NCBI GenBank assembly: GCA_012932865.1
Contig: SAXG01000024.1
Location: forward strand, 124,001 to 188,000
Direction: 5' to 3'
Length of the DNA stretch: 64,000 nucleotides
Origin: Amylostereum areolatum
Lineage: Eukaryota > Basidiomycota > Agaricomycetes > Russulales > Stereaceae
Shown in pieces: positions 33,614 through 45,004 of the stretch. The stretch's first letter is position 1; the number at the start of each line of letters is the position of its first letter. The notes under the pieces are model-generated. The model saw only the letters and a list, made by a program, of their open reading frames with translations, searched no databases and was not told where the DNA came from. The translations under genes were made by a program, and so were the position numbers.

Positions 33614-33905
33614 TGCGCCCCGGTTGTTACCATACAAGGTAAAAGGCACTTGACTCGGGTAGCTGATCTCTTGATAGAGGTTCCTGTACCAAGCTATCTG
33701 TTTTGCCGCTTCTGCCATTGCGACGTACTCCACTTCATGGGTAGAATGGGATATCGACTTCTGCTTCTTTGACATCCAGGCGATAGCGCCGCCGGAGTAG
33801 ATGAAGACGTATGCAGATGTCGAGTGACGATTATCTCTATTCTCCGCCCAATCCGCATCAGAGAAACCAAACTTGGTGGGGAGTGGGCCATTGCAAGCAT
33901 GGCAG
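33614..33905 (-). pseudogene. Copia Pol: RNase H part, cut off
   Basis: Minus-strand reading gives YCHACNGPLPTKFGFSDADWAE, SKKQKSISHSTHEVEYVAMA and WYRNLYQEI, the end of a Ty1/copia RNase H (catalytic Asp in SDADWA, Glu in EVEYVA). It is the direct in-frame continuation of the copia polyprotein that stops at 46854, with element X in between. The far end is lost at the G2 LTR (33613) after NNRGA. Confidence 0.88.
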
Positions 33906-33974
33906 TACGGTTCCCCACATTTTTAGAAGGTCAGATTGTTTAAACCCTAACGTTCACATTTTTGTAGGCAGAGT

Positions 33975-34365
33975 TCAGTGCTCATGCTATTTTGTGCTGG
34001 GGTGCGGGAGCACGCAAGTGCTCACGGTATGTTGTGTTGGGTGTGGGAGCACGCAAGCATTTTGTGTGGGGAGGGGGGGTTAGAGCGCGCAAGCGCTCAC
34101 ACTATTTTATGTTGGGTGTGGGAGCACGCAAGCGCTCACACCATTTTGTGTGGGGAGGGGGTGTGGGAGCACGCAAGCGCTCACACTATTTTGTGTTGGG
34201 TGTGGGAGCGTGCAAGTGCTCATACCATTTTGTGTGGGGAGGGGGGGGCGGGAGCGTGCAAGTGCTCACACTGTTTTGTGTTGGGGTTTTGTGTTAGGTG
34301 TGGGAGCGCGCAAGCACTCACACGACTTTGTGTTGGGGTGCAGGAGCACTTATATGGACTTGCAA
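33975..34365. repeat. X left: ~40-bp minisatellite
   Basis: About eight to nine copies of a unit like GGGAGCACGCAAGCGCTCAC plus ATTTTGTGTTGGGTGT, each with a small inverted repeat GAGCRCGCAAGYGCTC. Copy number differs from the right arm (60870-61195). Confidence 0.85.
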
Positions 34366-34400
34366 GGTAAGAGTGGTATAAATACATGAATATTGCTCTC

Positions 34401-34480
34401 TGCCTAAGTAGTTGTAGTCTATTGGTATCACAAGATTTGTGTGCAGGTGTATTGGTTGCTGGTTCCAATCCCTGTTGTGC
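34401..34480 (+). other. X left: tRNA-like sequence with A and B boxes
   Basis: TAGTCTATTGG (34415-34425) fits a Pol III A box, and GGTTCCAATCC (34461-34471) a B box, at tRNA-like spacing. The acceptor and T stems do not pair well, so this is at best a tRNA-derived SINE fragment or pseudo-tRNA. Mirrored at 60745-60825. Confidence 0.3.
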
Positions 34481-34520
34481 TTATTTTATTTTATCCAACT
34501 ATACGACATGTTTGCCGACA

Positions 34521-34620
34521 GTCATCACATGACCCAAAGCAGAAATGACGTACTTGGTGTGCAGTTTGGGCAGAACTGCACATCAGGTATATCATTTCCG
34601 CCTTTAGGTCACGTCATCAC
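34521..34620. repeat. X left: 100-bp imperfect palindrome
   Basis: GTCATCACATGACCCAAAGC ... TTTAGGTCACGTCATCAC; the two halves pair at roughly four of five positions around a short TGGGC centre. Present also at 60603-60703. Confidence 0.75.
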
Positions 34621-34680
34621 ACTGTACATTTGTTCCAATCTCAACCTACCAATAGTTTTGAAGCCCACCTACAGTCCACA

Positions 34681-35062
34681 TTTTCTTAGATTCTTCAAAG
34701 CATAGAATTTACTTATTTCATTTCATTCTACTCTATTTCATGATCATTTTATTCTATTTTATATTTCTGCTATTTACAAGAGGTGTGTGGGTGCGACGAG
34801 CACGGGTACTCGTAAGAGTTGAAGGCATACGGGCATCTAGGGCATGTGCGTGTGGGCGCCGAAGGCACAGGTCTGATCGTTGCAGGCACAGGTGTCAAGG
34901 GCACATGGGTACACAGGCATGGGCATCAATAGCATGTGCATGCACATCGAAGGTGCAGGTGTGGCACCAGACCCTGTAACTGTATTATAATATCTATGGG
35001 AAAGTGTCGTAGAGTCAATGCAATACCTCCCACACTCTGTCGCATGGCAAGCTGTCAGGAGC
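34681..35062. repeat. X left: AT-rich run then GGCACA/GGCATG-type repeats
   Basis: 34685-34785 is AT-rich (TTTCATTCTATTTTAT). 34790-34975 has degenerate short repeats around GGGCACAGGTG and GGGCATGTGCGTG. No gene seen. This part differs from the right arm at several positions. Confidence 0.6.
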
Positions 35063-35100
35063 CATTGCAATGCCCTTGCAGCTGCAAGGGCATTGCAATG
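35063..35100. repeat. X left: 38-bp perfect palindrome
   Basis: CATTGCAATGCCCTTGCAG followed at once by its exact reverse complement, centred on CAGCTG. An identical one is at 60123-60160. Confidence 0.95.
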
Positions 35101-35206
35101 TGCGTTGCGGGCCGTACAGGCTCCACCGCCGCTGCTTACCAAGACGCCGCCACCGCCATCATGGACTGCGGACATCCGCGACCGCGTCGCCACCGCCACT
35201 CCTGCC

Positions 35207-35629
35207 TGTCAGAAACGCAGTTTATGAGACCGATGGAACCGCCTAAGTCGCGACGATGGGAGGAGCGAGGAGAAACGATAGATTCGAGAGTGCCGGGGTC
35301 TAGGGTAGTGTAATGTGCGCTACAGTACCACATGACGAGATGGACAGTCTAGGGAAAAGGGAAGAGAAACACTGTCCTTATATACAAGTGGGTACGATGG
35401 TGCGATGCGATGTGATAGTGGTGCGAGCGGGGGGAACAATAAGAAAGGAGTCATGGGGCGGAGGACGAAGGTCCGGAGCAATGATGTCATAGATAAGGAT
35501 GCGGAACCACGCTCGGAAGTCCGGGCAATGACGTCGTTGAAGCATGTGATGCAAGGGAAAGTCATGTGCCGTGACGCGTCGCGTGTACGAGGTCTGCGAA
35601 CGAAGAGAGGAATGGAGCGATCCGTGACA
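35207..35629 (-). repeat. G1-B 3' LTR
   Basis: 423 bp, minus orientation, mirrored TATA box (CTTATATACA, about 35376-35385). Confidence 0.92.
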
Positions 35630-38600
35630 TTACCCCCCCTTTAAGACGTGCTTTTGCCTGGAGCGCGATGTCATCTGCAAGGGTAGATGCGAGGAAATCG
35701 TCAAAGGAGATGCCGAGGGAATGCACAGGGCGGGGCGCATTTGGATGGTGTTTGTGGAAGGCGTCGATCATGTCGGTGACTTTTGAGAGCGAGGAGCGAG
35801 GGAGCCAGGTATTCTCGGAGTCAGGATAGCCTGCCCACTTGATGAGGTATTGTATGCCTTTCTTGTTGCGGGTTGGGTTTGAGTCGATGATGTCTTCAAT
35901 GTCATATTCTTCTTCGTCATCAACGAGGTCAGGCGGCGATTGTTCATAGTTTGGACCATGTGCCGTTGTCTCCTTGTACATGGTGAGCAGCGAAGCATGG
36001 AAGACTGGGTGGATTCTCCACGTCTTTGGCAGCTTTAGGCGGTAGTTCACTGGGCTAATGACGTCAACGATCTCAAAGGGTCCAAATCGTTTGGCAGCAA
36101 GCTTAGCTTTCGGCCTCGTCATCTTCAGGTTTTTGCCTTCGAGCCAGACCTTGTCTCCGACGGCGAACAGTGTCGATTTGCTGATCGTGTCACCATTGTA
36201 GTGCTTCATTAAGTCAGATGCGAGGGCAAGGCTGGCCTTGATCTCCTGTCGGACTTCTTCAAGTTGACGGAGGTGTTCTTCAACTGCAGGGACCTTTGAG
36301 GACGGGTTTACAGACGGGTACATCTTGGGGAGGAAACCGTAGAGGACTTCAAAGGGAGCTTTTCCAGTAGCTGCATGGGTGCAGGAGTTGTGAGAAAACT
36401 CGAAGAAGGGCAACCACTTCACCCAGTCATCTTGATGGTAGTTGCAGAATACTCGCAGGAACTGCTCAAGGTTCTGGTTTTCGTGTTCGGTCTGGCCGTC
36501 TGTCTGTGGGTGATATGCTGTGCTAAGGGCAGACTTGATCCCGAGCTTCTCGTTGAGTGTACGCATCACCTGCCCAGCAAATTGGGGTCCACGATCCGAG
36601 ATGATCTTGTCCGCTAAGCCGTAGTGTCGGTATACCTTATCGAAGAGAATGTCGGCCGTGCCATCACTGGTGATCTTCGTTGTACATGGGGTGGTAACCA
36701 CCATCTTGGTGAGGCGATCAACCACGGCATTGACGGCATTATAGCCTTCGCAGTCAGGGAGCTCGACAATGAAGTCGGTGGAGATGACGCCAAATGGTCG
36801 GTCGGGTACTTCATTCGGGATCATGTCAACGTGGGGTCGGCTGCTCTGTGTCTTTGTCGACTGGCAGGTTGCGCATCCTGCTACGAAGTCGCGAACGAAG
36901 ACAGACATACCAGGCCACCAATATTCACGACTCACAAGTTCCTAAGTCTTGAAGCGACCAGGGTGTCCAGCCAGGGGTGATTCATGGTACATTTTGACAA
37001 TGTCGTGTCGCAACTCGTCGTCTGCAGGGACATATACCTTTCCTCTAAACAGGACCAGGCCTTCTTCGTAGTTCCATTCTTGAAGGTTCTTGACGAGTGT
37101 ACGTGGTCCGTTCCGTAAGATGGCATCCAGAGCTTGAACGACCTCGATGTCCTTGGTCTTGCAGTCGCGGATACATCGTCAGAGTTCGACATCGCTGAGG
37201 GAGGTTACTGCTCCTGGCCTTGTTGCACGTATCTGGAAGTACTTGGGGTCGAGCAAGATACGCTCCTTGTTGTCATTCTCAACGCGCTGCTTGTGATCAG
37301 GTCGTCGGGACATTGGGTCTGGGCAATGGGATACTCCTGGTTTGTGAACGAGCGCGAAGTCAAATCGAGTGAGGAATAGAGCCCAACGTGCCTGTTGGCG
37401 GCTCAGCTTCTGTGCCATCTTGAAGTGCTCCAGGTTCTTGTGGTCTGTCCAGATTTTGACGGTGTCGGGGGCGCCTTCGAGGTAGTGGTGCCAGGCTTCA
37501 AGCGCACGGATGATCGCGAGTAGCTCCTTGTCGTAGATGTCGTAGTTGCGTTCCGGTTCCGATAGGGCCTTGGACAGATACGCCACTGGATGCCAGTGAC
37601 CGTCGTCACCTTTCTGCGAGAGTATACCTCCAGTAGCAAAGTCCGAGGCGTCAACTTCGACAAGGTAGGGTTTCCTTGGATCAGGCATAACTAAGACAGG
37701 GGAGGAGGTGAACGCAGCTTTAAGTGCGTTAAATGCCATCTGGCATTCCGCCGACCAATTCCATGTACAGTCCTTCTTTGTTAGGTCGAACAGAGGTCGT
37801 GCGATCTTGGAGAAATCCTTGATGAAGCGTCGGTAGAAATTACCAAATCCGAGGAAGGATTGTACATCCTTGACCGTCTGGGGTGTCGGCCAGTCCTGGA
37901 TACCAGCTACCTTGACGGGGTCCATGGCGATCTTGTCGTGTGAGATAATGAGTCCCAGGTATTCAACGGAGTCCTGCTCGAAGACACATTTCTCCGGCTT
38001 AAGGAACAGGTCATTGTCTTGTAGGCGTTGGAGAACCTGTCGCACTATGGCACGATGTTCTTCCATAGTTCGAGTGAATACGAGGATGTCGTCCATGTAG
38101 ATGATGACTTTGCCCGAGTCGATAAGGTCCTTGAAAAGTTCGTTCATCATTGCCTGGAACGTCGCGGAGGAGTTCATAAGGCCGAAGAACATCACCGTAG
38201 GTTCAAAGAGGCCACGATTTGTCTTGAACGCAGCCTTCCACTTGTCGCCTTCCTTGATGCGGACATTGTTGTACCCCCAGCGGACATCCATCTTGGAGAA
38301 GATCTTTGCACCTTTGAGGCGGTCGACAATTTCTGAGATCAGCGGCAAGGGATACTCGTTCTTGATGGTACCCTTGTTCAGCTCTCGATAGTCCTGTACA
38401 GGTCACAGCTTCCCATCCTTCTTTTTGACGAAGAAGAACGGACTTACCTGCGGCGACTTCGATGGGCGAATGTAGCCCTTCTTCAGGTGGTCGTCGAGGA
38501 AGGTATCGAGCTCGATCTGCTCGGAGGGGGAGAGCGGATAGATCTTGCAGGGCTTGGGTTCGAAGCCGTCCTTCATGTCGATGGCATGATCCCATGGTTG

Positions 38601-39656
38601 TCGGTCGGGTAGTCGTTCAGAGGTTTTCTTGTCGAATACGGGTGCAAAGTCACGGTATGGAGGGGGAACTAAGTCTTCAAAGGTTTGCGGGCGTGCATTT
38701 TCCTTTGAGTGCTCTGCAAGCTCTTGCGCCTTGGTGAAGCCCATGCGGATTGATACTGCCTCCGGGTTAGGGCCATCAACTCCAGGAATAATCCCAGCAC
38801 GACGCAGGCCATTGATCTCCCAGTCTCGGAAGACCCTGGGTCGTTCGTTGTCGTCTTCAGTGAAGAGGCGGGCAGGTAGAGGTGAGAGATGGAATGTGCG
38901 GATACGAACACCTTTGACCCTGCGCGCGGGGATGACATACGTAGGGATAGGGGCCCAGGAGACATACACTGGTTCTGGGAAGGGGTCGTCTGGGACTAGA
39001 GGTACCTTAGGGGGCGCATCAGCTCGAACCTTTCGCTGTGATCGGGTCGACGATGGTGTTCGCGGCTTTGTTGCAAGGTTTGTCACGGTCGGTTCAGAGA
39101 GGGTGCAGGAGGGAGGGCAGCGGAGCATGTCAACACGATCTTGCTGCCAGTCTATGGTGGGGTTATGCTCATCGAGCCAGTCTGTTCCAAGGATCATATC
39201 GTGATCACCGATGTCAGTGATGAAGAACTCAGCTTCTTCCTCATGGTATGCCTTCGAGTCTTGCGAGTATATCCGGATCCGCTGGGTCATCGTATCACGC
39301 ACCCAGCCCATGATGTTCTCGGTGCCGTCCACGTTATGCACAGGGAACGGGTTTTCTAGTTTTCTTGTAGTCAGCTTCTTGCGTTCAGCGAAGCTTCGGT
39401 TGATGATGATTCCTTCTGCACCGCTGTCAAGCAGTGCATCTGTGTCGATTTGTCGGCCTGTCGCTCGTCCAATCATTTTGACCTTGAGCGTTATCGAGGG
39501 TGTCTGCCTGTTCGTCATGACGGTAGAGAGGTGCACACACGATGGATATGATTGCTCAGATGAGGTCATAGATGATAGTACAGAGAAGCAATTGTAAGAT
39601 GCCGATGATATAAGTCCTTTGCCTCCGCCAGACGACGCGACTGGGGGGCATTTCAA
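35562..39656 (-). pseudogene. pol: G1-B Pol with premature stops
   Basis: Same domain order as copy A. Protease LLDSGAEG; RT split by TGA at 38405-38403 just after KKDGKL; YMDDILVF kept (about 38090); RNase H VEVDASDF; then TGA 37181-37179 and a further TAG before ELVSREYWW, both shared with copy A. Integrase and chromodomain are in frame 35562-36935 (STDFIVELP, SDRGPQF, DGQTEHENQ, YLIKWAGYPDSENTW). Inactive on its own. Confidence 0.92.
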
Positions 39657-40678
39657 AAATCCTGCGACTCTAGGATATCCTTCAACAGTGCCACTGCCTG
39701 CTCCTTACCTTCCGCATCCAGATCTTTCAGCTGGCGAGTGATCGCGGCGATGGTCTTGGACGGGTCGGGGGTTGCTTTTGCAGTGGACAGAGCCGTGTTC
39801 GTCGGCAGGGGAGGGGCCTTGGACCCAGTCTCTACTGCGCCCACCCATCGTGCGCTCGAGTCGTGGTTGGGGCAGTCGCGGGAGACGTGACCGGCCTGTC
39901 GACACATGAAGCACCTGCCCTCACGCATCATCTTTGCACGCTCATCGTCTGTCAGCTTTTCAGGGCGGGTCGAGGTGTTGGTGAAGGCCCCGACTCGGCG
40001 CGATGAGGAGTCATTGGTCGAACCGTTCGAGGTGAGCGCGACAGCCCCCTTGGACTGACTGCTCTTCCTCTCCGGGTTCTCTTCGAGCCACTGGTGGTTG
40101 ATGCGGCGGGCGCGCTCCTTCCACTCCGCAAGTTTGGTGGGGAATGGGTACGACCGGGCCACCTGCTTGCCGAGGTCACGCTGAAGTCCCTTCTTGAAAA
40201 AGTGGATTAGTGCCTCGTCGTCGTACGCTGACATGGTTGCCAGCATCTCAAACTCGGTGATAAAGTCAGTGACATCCCAGGTGGTCATTGCGAGCTCATT
40301 GATCTTACGCTGAGCCTCTATCTTCGGATCGATGGGTACGAAGTCTTTGCCAAACCTCTCGAAGAGCTCTTTGTAGGAGCTATAGTGGAGTGTTGGGGGC
40401 GTGGGGTCGGGGGTTTCGTTGTCTTCCTTCTCGTCTTCGTCGGCGAAGAGTTCCATGCGGTGATGCGTGGCCCAGGCTTTCGCCGTGTCGTCCTCCATCA
40501 GGCTGAGGAGGAGCATCATCTTGGCGTTGTCTGTGGCATAAACATCCTTGTTAACGCGTAGGAACATACAGAGCTCGAGGGAGAACCGGAGAGTGTCGCG
40601 TCTATCGCCTTTGAATGGCTTTGGCTTGGGGCCGATCTCTCGCTTGGAGACGGCAGGTTTGGATTCGGCATCGGACAT
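39653..40678 (-). CDS. gag: G1-B Gag
   Basis: 341 residues, full length, starting MSDAESKP and ending QDF-stop with the same TTT-TGA junction to pol. Zinc knuckle CFMCRQAGHVSRDC kept. Differs from copy A at about a dozen residues (for example LELCMFL, THHRMEL). Confidence 0.92.
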   Translation of the reverse strand: MSDAESKPAVSKREIGPKPKPFKGDRRDTLRFSLELCMFLRVNKDVYATDNAKMMLLLSLMEDDTAKAWATHHRMELFADEDEKEDNETPDPTPPTLHYSSYKELFERFGKDFVPIDPKIEAQRKINELAMTTWDVTDFITEFEMLATMSAYDDEALIHFFKKGLQRDLGKQVARSYPFPTKLAEWKERARRINHQWLEENPERKSSQSKGAVALTSNGSTNDSSSRRVGAFTNTSTRPEKLTDDERAKMMREGRCFMCRQAGHVSRDCPNHDSSARWVGAVETGSKAPPLPTNTALSTAKATPDPSKTIAAITRQLKDLDAEGKEQAVALLKDILESQDF

Positions 40679-41888
40679 TTTGTCGAAGGGAAGGGGGACG
40701 GTGAGGGATTGGGCGAGTTCTTGATCAAGGCGGTGTAGGGTTTCTCGTCAGTGTTCTTCCGCTTCTTCAACTTCGTCCTCAACTTGTTTTGCGACAAGGA
40801 AGTCGGTGGGGGTGAGGAATTGCTGGTTATGATGCCACGACCAGTGATCTTGGACGGGACTGAACGAAGTGAGCTGCCACTCAACTACTGATCGTCCTGG
40901 GGTTCCGTTCTTGTTCCGTCTATAGGTGTACCACTTCCCAGTTGTGTCGTTGTGGTTGATCCCTTCTGGGACTTCGACTACAGTACGTCGACGGGGTGGG
41001 GGGCGAGTTGGTAGGAGGAGGGTTCAGGAAGCGCTGTAGAACGTCCGCAGCAGTGGCAAGATCCGATTCTTCGACGTAGGGTTGTTCGTCGCGGTCGTTG
41101 AAGTACCAGTCTTGACGTTGCCGGTTTGGTTCGTCGTGCTGCCAACGTACGGATTCCTTAGTCTGCTGCGAGGTGAGGATGTAGTACTCTTCAGGACAGT
41201 AGTCTCGAAAGATGCCTGGGGGGAATTTCGGAGTGGGGGGACGAGGGATTGCGGGGGACGTGATGGTGGTCTAGAAAAAGTCCGCCGCGACGGGGCGACG
41301 GCCGAGGAGTTTCTTTGTGAGGTAGCCGGCTTTTATTGCCTGGCGGATCTTGTGTTCGTGGTGGCGGTGACGAAGGGTCTTACCCTTGATGGTGGGACGG
41401 AGGACTGGGGGCGGGGTAGATTTGGGGGTCCAGCGGTTGAACTGGGAGACGGACGTGAAGCTGGTCTGGAGGATCGGGTTGGGGGCGTTCTGGATGAGGT
41501 ACGTGTGATAGGTGGGGGCGTGGAGGGTGAATTCAAGGTGCTCAAGGTCTACGTTGATGCACGTAGTGATCCGGGTGTACAGGGCGAGGACGACCGTACC
41601 GTGATCCTTATGCCATGTCTACTCGAAAATGCGGAAGTTGAGGCCGTGTGCAGTCCACGGGTCCTTCTTGCAGAGGTTCTGGACGGGGACGAGGCAGTTG
41701 ACAGTGACAGCGTTGGACCAGGGGTAGGTAGGGGTGCGTCGTCTCAGGGGGTGATTGGTTTACCGTTGAACGGGAGGAAGACCGGTGCGTTTGGGAAATC
41801 CGTGGTGTAGGGGCTTTTAACGTCGTAGAGACGGCAGAGGTAGATGGGGGGAGAGGTGCGAGGTAGGTGTGGGGGTAGACTGTCCAGG
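40679..41888 (-). other. G1-B leader in gag frame
   Basis: Counterpart of 13888-15095. It shares the TAG stop after ADFF with copy A (near 41272). Its other stop, TGA 40750-40748, is one codon away from copy A's, so the two arose separately from CGA. It contains only one ATG (about 41616), at a site mutated relative to copy A. In this copy an ATG lies in the LTR at 42015 (MRYCSAHY) in a frame that crosses the primer site. Confidence 0.55.
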
Positions 41889-42311
41889 TGTCAGAAACGC
41901 AGTTTATGAGACCGATGGAACCGCCTAAGTCGCGACGATGGGAGGAGCGAGGAGAAACGATAGATTCGAGAGTGCCGGGGTCTAGGGTAGTGTAATGTGC
42001 GCTACAGTACCGCATGACGAGATGGACAGTCTAGGGAAAAGGGAAGAGAAACACTGTCCTTATATACAAGTGGGTACGATGGTGCGATGCGATGTGATAG
42101 TGGTGCGAGCAGGGGGAACAATAAGAAAGGAGTCATGGGGCGGAGGACGAAGGTCCGGAGCAATGATGTCATAGATAAGGATGCGGAACCCCGCTCGGAA
42201 GTCCGGGCAATGACGTCGTTGAAGCATGTGATGCAAGGGAAAGTCATGTGCCGTGACGCATCGCATGTACGAGGTCTGCAAACGAAGAGAGGAATGGAGC
42301 GATCCGTGACA
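41889..42311 (-). repeat. G1-B 5' LTR
   Basis: 423 bp, minus orientation, with TATA box (TATATAAGG on minus, about 42065-42057). Confidence 0.92.
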
Positions 42312-42316
42312 CTGCC

Positions 42317-43140
42317 GCTAGATGCTGCGTGCATGCACATTGTCGACTGCGCACCTGCCAGCTCACGTGGTGTGCTTGTTCCGCACACACCCAGGCCCGT
42401 TCCGCTGGCACCCGCGCTCACCCCGCGCCCGTGCACTGCCTGTTTGCGCTCGCCCTGCACCCGCGCACCACCTGCTCGTGCCCGCCCCCACGCACCGCTT
42501 GCGCCCACCCCGGAAGTGTGAGATATGAGTGTGTGTGTTGCTAAAGTGGATACCAAGCACAGTCTGAGCAACTGCCGCAGGCCTTCCAAGCTGGATACCT
42601 GTATCTCACACTTCCCTTGCTCCTCTCACTTTGTTCAGCCCACAAAAATACATATTCATGTATTCCTGATATTTTGGGTCAAATACACTAAAAACCACCA
42701 CTCCTTGGGTCATATCTCTTTCCACAGGGAACCAATCATGCTGGTGATTTAGACACATGATCTATGCACATATATAACTCATTCCGCACCATCACTTTCA
42801 CCGTCGGTGTGTATTGACGAGTCAGGAAAATCAAAGACATTCTGCACCCGGGACACCCAATCGGCACTGATCTTACTATCTTCTCTCCAATTGGACATTT
42901 GAAATAGTTCTAACGACACGATAGGCCCTATTTCTGCTATAGTAAACTGTACAGTAACTTAGATTACCTGCCCGATGCTCACAATGTCATTGAAATGCAT
43001 GTGGTGGGTGTTTTGGGGTGTTTTTTGGCTGTAGAATACATATTTTGATTATTACATTGCACCCAATGGATATATTGACCATATATTCTAGATTGGGACT
43101 TGTATATATGTATACTACCTTATCTAATATACAGAACAGT
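42317..43140. other. X left: mixed GC- then AT-rich stretch without a gene
   Basis: 42317-42500 is rich in GCGC/CCGC motifs with short repeats. 42500-43140 is AT-rich. Predicted frames are short and low-complexity. Nothing recognisable. It mirrors 58765-59588 almost exactly. Confidence 0.5.
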
Positions 43141-44990
43141 TATCGGAAGTGGTGGGAAAGCGGTGCACGCCGTCGCGCACAACGAGCTCGACTTTCGGCG
43201 CTTGCTGAGCCGCGAGAACTGCCGAGACGCGACCCCCAATCGGGAAGTCGTGTCATTCCTGCCAGCTCATACTCCTCTTCCTTCACCACCACCTCGTCCC
43301 CTCGTCCCCTCGCTCTCCTCCACCTCTCGCCACCCCCCGCCGCGGTCAAATGGCGACGCCAACGCGTCCGCCCCGCTGCTCACCTCTCCCACGCCGCCAC
43401 GTCGCGTCCAACGACGCGCTCAATGCGCCAGCGTGACGGCCCCCCCCAAACGACGCCCTCCCCGCCCCTTCCTCACCTATCCGCTCTCCCCCGCTCTCCC
43501 AGGCCACACGCCTTGCCGCCGCTGTCTGTGTGTCGCGCGGGCACGGAGGCTGGGCGTGTATGCGCCGTGTGGTGCGCGCGCAGCGGGTCCGGACCTGCCA
43601 CGTGGCACGCGGACGAGCCAGAGGCGCGCCATGTGGCACCCGTGCTTTAGCGGCGTGACAGGTGCGAGCGCGGGCGCAGGCGGGCGGTGCACGGGCGGAT
43701 GCGAGTGCTGGTGCGAGCGCGAGTGCGGGCAGGTGCGAGCGCGAGTGCGGGCAGGTGCGAGCTGGTGCGTGGGCGTTTTCAAAGACGCCTTTTTGGAGAG
43801 CTAGCGGACAAGCCGCGCCCCAGGTGCGTCTTCCTCTCCTGTTCTCCCCTTGGCCTCGCCCCTAGCCACCATCTGCCCTCGCCGCCATCCGCCCTCGCCC
43901 TCGCCGTCACCTGCCGCTCCGTCTGCCGCAGTTGCGCGAGGATGCTATCACGTGAGTGATGACATCCTTGCCTGCACGTGGTATGACAATTTCCGGAGCC
44001 CATTCTTGAGAATGGGCTCTGGAAATCGTCATACCACGTGCTCATGTGCGCCGCACCCGCAGCGCCCACGCCCGCACGACCCGCGCCCGCACTTCCGCAT
44101 GCCCCGCGCACCCACTCACGCTTGCCCACCACGCCCACTCCCGCTCGCCCACGCGTGCACGCACCCGCTCCTGCCCTCCCGATGCGCCGGCCCCTTCGCC
44201 TTCCATATGCCGCACCCTCTCCGCCTATGCCCCCCCTGCCCTCAACCTCCACCACATCCTCCGCCCTCTCGACGTTCCCACACCCTCCGCCGCCCTCACC
44301 GCTGCCGCCCAAGCACGCATGCATGCACGCCCGCACGCAAGGCCCCCGCCCGCTCGCCCGCCACGCCCGCCACACCTGCCACACCCGCGGACGGCCGCCT
44401 ACCCGCAATGCATGCACGCACGCACGCACGCACGCACGAAATCCCGCAACGCTCACATGCAAAGCCCGCGCATGAACGCACGAACACCCGCGACATGCAC
44501 GGCCGCTCATCCACCCGCAACGCCCACAGCGCCCACGCACGGCCGCACGGCCGCACGGCCGCATGCTCGTGCCACCCTCCCTGTCCCCCGCTTTCGACGC
44601 CCGCAATGCACACGCCTGCGCTCAATGCACCCGCCCGCAACGCACACCCCCGCGCTCAACGCCTCCCCCGCACCCTGCACGCCCATGACCCGCGCGCGGC
44701 ACCTGCACACCTGCACACCCGCACACCCGCAACCTGCACCCCCACCCGCCGCGCGCATGCCGGCGCTCAACGCACCCGCCTGCACTCGATGCACCTGCCC
44801 GTAACACGCGCACATGCCCGCCCACCTTCAACGTACAAGGCCGCGCCTTAACCCCAGACGTGCATGTCCACGCACCCTCGGCCACACGCCCGACCAATGT
44901 TGCTTGCGCGTCGCGCGAGCACGCGGGTCGTGCGTGTATATGCCGTGGAGGGCATATGCATAGGAGGAAAAGAAGGAGAGAGAAATTATT
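43141..44990. repeat. X left: strongly C-rich low-complexity block
   Basis: About 1.85 kb with marked C-over-G skew on plus, made of degenerate CGCCCGCAC / CGCACGCAC units, including a (GCAC)n run near 44410-44440 whose length differs from the right arm. Long Pro/His/Arg-rich frames here are by-products of the repeats. Mirrored at about 56920-58760. Confidence 0.75.
43974..44041. repeat. X left: 68-bp near-perfect hairpin
   Basis: GCACGTGGTATGAC ... GTCATACCACGTGC; 31 of 34 positions pair around CTTGAG. Could be an ultra-short fold-back element or a hairpin RNA source. Mirrored at 57865-57932. Confidence 0.9.
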
Positions 44991-45004
44991 CAAGGTTGTA
45001 GAAT

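Larger units (their letters stand above)
35207..42311 (-). mobile_element. Complete Ty3/gypsy G1 copy B
   Basis: 7105 bp with two 423-bp LTRs (35207-35629, 41889-42311) differing at a handful of sites, and perfect target repeats CTGCC (35202-35206, 42312-42316). Same layout as copy A: leader, gag, pol, polypurine tract (mirrored TACCCCCCCTTTAA, about 35630-35644). Inserted in X. The right X arm carries a solo LTR at this very site. Confidence 0.95.

Noticed and set aside
33975..34365. Regular repeats that might suggest a CRISPR array
   Set aside because: Spacers are not unique, units are degenerate and contiguous, and the context is eukaryotic; it is a minisatellite.
34401..34480. A functional tRNA gene
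   Set aside because: A and B boxes are present but acceptor, anticodon and T stems do not pair.
43018..44851. Long Pro/His/Arg/Ala-rich frames (up to 333 codons) on both strands, repeated at 57063-58887
   Set aside because: All frames of the CGCACG-type repeat block stay open because the sequence lacks A/T-rich stop codons; composition is extreme and there is no domain.
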